The notes below the pieces were generated by a model that was given only the letters and a program-made list of their open reading frames with translations, had not been told where the DNA came from and made no database searches. Of a stretch of 64,000 nt of DNA, positions 61,001 through 64,000 are shown piece by piece (the first letter of the stretch is position 1; each line of letters starts with the position of its first letter). A program made the translations under genes and the position numbers. The stretch lies in the NCBI RefSeq assembly GCF_002575655.3, contig NC_053037.3:323729294-323793293 (forward strand). Direction: 5' to 3'. The DNA comes from Aegilops tauschii subsp. strangulata. Its lineage: Eukaryota; Streptophyta; Magnoliopsida; Poales; Poaceae.

Positions 61001-61865
61001 GGCGGAAGGAGGGCGGCTCGATCCGCTGCCTGCGGTGCTCCCCGGCTTGCGCTCGTGGACGGGGACGAGGAAGTCGACGACGACGGAGCTGCTGGACAGG
61101 TCGGCGAGGCGAGGCGAGGTCGGTAGCCGCGGCTGCGACGGCGAGCGGCGACGGAGGCGCTCGGGATGATGGGGGGAGCAAGGAGCGGCGCGAAGGAGAG
61201 GGGAACTGCGGGCGTTAGGGTTAGGGTTTAGGTCGGGGGCGACCTAGTAGGCGACGGGGGAGCGGCGGATGGCCGCCGCGTGGCCATCCTTGGCCGCGGG
61301 CGGTCGAACGGCGGCCACCACGCCTCAGGTGAACAGAGGTAAGGGAAAGCCCCCATATGGGCTGGGCCGTGGCACTGTGCAACTAGAGCCTAGTTGCACA
61401 GTAGCTTCTGGCTTTTTTTTTACTTTCCTTTTTTTTAACTGCTTTCCAATTTCTTCCTCTGTTTTGCATTTTCTTTTAGCACCAAATGAGTTTTGTTTTG
61501 AACAAAACTTGGCACGTGAATCTAGTACAATACCTTGAGATGGAACAAAAAGGTTGGGGTCAAAAGGAGTTGGCTAACCAATTTTAGAAATTGAAAAGGC
61601 AAATTTAAAAGCTATTGGACCACTAAATTAATTCCCATGGGCATTTTGAGAACTCAAATGAGGTTGGTTTCAACATAACAATGGTCAGGGGAATTTATAG
61701 GACAATGTGAACATTTTTGTTTTACTGCTTGAAGAAATAAATATTTGACTTGCATTTTAAATTTGAATTTGAGTTTGGTTTGAAACAAAGGATTAGCAAT
61801 CTCATTATGATGACATGGCATCATCAGACATGAGATTACTGTAGCATGACACTGGGGGTGTTACA
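58059..61865. mobile_element. Solo LTR I, 3.8 kb (large, LARD-like)
   Basis: TGTGACGCCCCCGATT at 58059 and GGGGGTGTTACA ending at 61865 make terminal inverted TGTRACRCCCCC, flanked by a perfect GGTGG (58054-58058 and 61866-61870). No internal domain, primer-binding site or polypurine tract is present, so it is a solo LTR. The length suggests a large-LTR family (LARD type). Short ORFs within it are not genes. It inserted in the GC-rich leader of J. Confidence 0.75.
61213..61232 (-). other. Telo-box-like motif in solo LTR I
   Basis: GCGTTAGGGTTAGGGTTTAG; on the minus strand the AAACCCTAA telo-box, often found just upstream of grass transcription starts, followed by CT-rich sequence. It suggests the LTR's transcription runs on the minus strand. 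Confidence 0.35.
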
Positions 61866-62756
61866 GGTGGTGCCGCCTCTTGGCGGCGGGACGCTCCGGT
61901 GGTGCTGGATGGCCGGTGGCGCTTCCCCGGCCTAGATCTAGGCCCGTAGGGCCCCATCTGGGTCCTTGCGGGTCGGTTCCGGCGCAACCGCGACGCTCTC
62001 TGTATGGGAAGGGTGGGGAGCGGCTTGGACTGGAGCAGCGGCGTCGACGGCGTGCCAGCTGCTGCGCGGAGGCGGGAGCTGTCCGGGCCTCTGAGGGCCC
62101 GGCCGGGCCTGTGGGGCCACGGGCCCGGTAGGCTCCTGCTTTGCCGTCCGGTCGGCTACCGTCATGGACGGTGGAGGTGGGGCCCTCCCGTATGCTGAAG
62201 GTGCTGCCGCCCTAGTCCCGGCTCCTCTTCTTCGTTGTGCAGTCCATCTTCGCGGTGCCGTGGTGAGACAGCGCGGGAAGCTTCGTGTCCGTGTTGCCGC
62301 AGGGTGGTGGTCGGTTTGGTGGCGAGATCCGGAGTGCCTGAGGTGGAGGATGGGATCGGGAGAAATCCCTGTTGGCTTGGCCGACACCGACGCGGTGGCG
62401 CCTGAGGGTGCCACCGGACCTTCTTGGAGGGCGTCGGGGCTACCCTTCCTCTCTCCTCGCCGTGTACCGGGGGAAACCCTTAGCGGCAGCGTCGCCATCG
62501 TCGCGTCCCTTCTTGGAGGTGTTGATTGGTACCGGCACTTCGGAGTCTCGGAGCTTGGTGGGCGATCTCCAGTGGACGCAGCGGTCGCGAGGCTTCGTCG
62601 TTTTTGTCGATCCACCGTTATCGACATTTGTTTCTTTACTTTTTCTCTTTCTTTCTTTTGGGCGTGCTTGTGTTGTTTCCGCCCCAGCACCTATCGTTGG
62701 CTGTATCGGATGGTTGCTTTGGAATACAAAGCGGGGGGAAACCCTTTTTCTCAACA

Positions 62757-62772
62757 ATTAGGAGATCAACTT
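62757..62772. repeat. 16-bp target-site duplication of LINE-like element (right)
   Basis: ATTAGGAGATCAACTT, same as 57646-57661. Confidence 0.85.
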
Positions 62773-63080
62773 TGGCACGTTGTTTGGTTGCCTGCATTGT
62801 CTCGGCGCATGCAACTACACGCTGCTTGGTTGCCTGCATGGAGTATGATTAAGAGCTAGCACTTGCACTTAGCACACAGGGTTAAGAGATAGCAGAGGAA
62901 GTGGGAGAAGAAATGCAGTGCGCGCCGGACCATGGCGACTGCGGTGGATAGTGGCCGTGGCGCCGTGTCCGACATGACGAGTATGAAGTCGTGGACGAGC
63001 GACCCTATCGGCGGCACGGCGAGCGACACCGTCGGTGAGATAGTTGCGGTGCTCGCGCAAAGACAGTCGACAGAGGAGCA

Positions 63081-63348
63081 GAATGCAGTGCCCGCGCCAT
63101 GCTATCGTCAGTGCAGTGGACGAGAGAGAAGGCCGAGATGATCGACACCGGAAATGACTCCAGTGTAGTAGGGCGAGAGAGAGGAGGCCAAGATGATCGA
63201 CCCCGTCGGCGGCGCGACGAACTGCAGTGTGCATGGAGGCAGAGGACACAAGAAAGCAGTGTGCATGCCATTGCACGTCAGTGCAGTAGGAGGACGACAG
63301 AGAGTAGGCCGAGATGAGCGACGCCGAAAACGACTCTAGTGTAGTAGG
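63081..63348. repeat. Two diverged direct repeats of about 95 bp
   Basis: 63081-63172 and 63252-63348 share the order GCAGTG, CGTCAGTGCAGT, AGGCCGAGATGA, CGAC, CGA(C/T)TC, AGTGTAGTAGG. The spacer between them carries a third partial copy (GAGGCCAAGATGATCGAC). Confidence 0.65.
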
Positions 63349-63899
63349 ATGTGGGCAAGGAGATCAAGGGGAAGGGCTTTGGCGTCGAGAGGGACGAATA
63401 GGAGGGCTGTGAGCAAAGGACAGAGGAGCTCGACATGGCGGCGTCAGTGCAGTAGACTGCTGCTCAAAGAGAGATGAAGCTACGATCGTCAAAACCAAAA
63501 ACTTACAACACGAATGTTGTGAGAAACTGCGAGATTAGGCTGCTGGTCAAAGGAAATTTCAAACGATCGATCGTGCGTGACGAATCTGACAAAATTCGTC
63601 TAGAACACCTTCAAACGAGAAGACGAAATTAAGAACTTACGGCCGACGAAACTACGAACCGATCGCCTGAATGGAACCGTAGCATCGAGGTGCATCTTTT
63701 TCGTGTAGAGCTTACCTCGAATCGGAGCACCGTTGTGTAGATCGGAAGGGACTAGGAAGAACAGAATTAGAGGGAAGGTTACTAGAGGTAAGAGAAGATT
63801 ACAAGAGTTAGGAGAAGATAAGCACTCACAGGATGCATACCAGCTCGTATCCCTCCCATCTCCCCTCATGGAAGTGGCCCACCTTGTGCGCTCGCCACA

Positions 63900-63948
63900 G
63901 CCTGGCTCGCTAGAAACTGCCGATCTGAGCGTTTCTAGCGAGCCAGGC
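63900..63948. repeat. Perfect 18-bp inverted repeat, 13-base loop
   Basis: GCCTGGCTCGCTAGAAAC at 63900-63917 pairs exactly with GTTTCTAGCGAGCCAGGC at 63931-63948 around TGCCGATCTGAGC. It could be the end of a foldback or MITE-like element, or an RNA hairpin. Confidence 0.8.
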
Positions 63949-64000
63949 CCAAGTGTGCTTTAAGGTTCGTGCCATGCGGGCCGTACAACAAACACACGCA

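Larger units (their letters stand above)
57662..62756 (+). mobile_element. LINE-like non-autonomous element J, split by solo LTR I
   Basis: Without the inserted LTR it is about 1.28 kb. It begins with a very GC-rich leader (GCTAGGGTTTCCCACC...) and ends GAATACAAAGCGGGGGGAAA followed by CCCTTTTTCTC, similar to the 3' ends of Triticeae LINEs. The 16-bp flanking duplication supports a retroposon. No reverse transcriptase or endonuclease frame remains, so leader and tail seem joined directly; such a copy needs LINE enzymes from elsewhere. Confidence 0.65.
62773..64000. other. GC-rich right end of window
   Basis: No gene could be supported. It includes a pair of 95-bp direct repeats, a stretch on the minus strand with several GTAAG-type donor-like sites (63600-63870), which might be a 5' leader of a gene or transposon, and an 18-bp hairpin near the end. 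Confidence 0.4.

Noticed and set aside
60352..61181. A GC-rich gene on either strand inside solo LTR I
   Set aside because: It lies wholly within a 3.8-kb LTR flanked by a target duplication; frames are low complexity and lack motifs.
61213..61232. Telomere repeat or chromosome end
   Set aside because: Only two to three TTAGGG/TTTAGG units occur, inside a solo LTR; a telo-box is the simpler reading.

Overview
This is a plant nuclear window from a large, transposon-packed grass genome, most likely Triticeae (wheat, Aegilops or barley). The LTR retrotransposon types (Angela/BARE/WIS-like copia with TGTTGGAAATATGCCC-type ends, Athila-like gypsy primed by tRNA-Asp), a CACTA end and the pattern of nested insertion all fit that clade. 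Family names were assigned by recognition only. No prokaryotic genes, CRISPR arrays, tRNA or rRNA genes were seen.

Layout. (1) 1-824: the last four exons of an AAA-ATPase gene on the plus strand, then its 3' flank. (2) 1.4-2.8 kb: an AT-rich field of irregular TGCCAT repeats. (3) 2.9-32.3 kb: an old minus-strand LTR (H), found in three pieces because it was split by gypsy element A (3299-23571, TSD AAAAT) and by copia element E (23850-31902, TSD ATAAT). A was itself split by its close relative B (13281-23476), which landed in A's 3' LTR. (4) 32.3-39.8 kb: element C, a minus-strand non-autonomous gypsy-like element. It encodes one intact 447-aa protein and no polymerase, and it shares its LTR tail and primer-binding site with A and B. 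(5) 40.3-51.2 kb: LTR fragment G, interrupted by solo LTR F (TSD GTAGT), which is interrupted by the nearly intact Angela-like copia element D (41579-50283, TSD TAAGT). Small CACTA and copia-LTR fragments follow. (6) 51.2-55.5 kb: a low-copy gene island with a two-exon gene for a membrane-associated kinase regulator (MAKR/BKI1-like). (7) 55.5-57.6 kb: a minus-strand proline-rich ORF split by a 23-nt homopolymer. (8) 57.6-62.8 kb: a LINE-like element without coding capacity (16-bp TSD), interrupted by a 3.8-kb solo LTR (I, TSD GGTGG). (9) 62.8-64.0 kb: GC-rich repeats and an 18-bp hairpin.

Relations between parts. The coding units are two host genes at the margins of a transposon nest. Two helper/dependent pairs are suggested. 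A/B encode gag, protease, reverse transcriptase, RNase H and integrase, while C has matching replication termini and its own ORF. D carries a nearly complete copia gag-pol, while E has decayed coding sequence between similar LTRs. A and B also share an in-frame UAG between protease and reverse transcriptase, a small coiled-coil ORF after pol, and a hairpin containing a second copy of the polypurine tract. All divergence counts are approximate hand counts.
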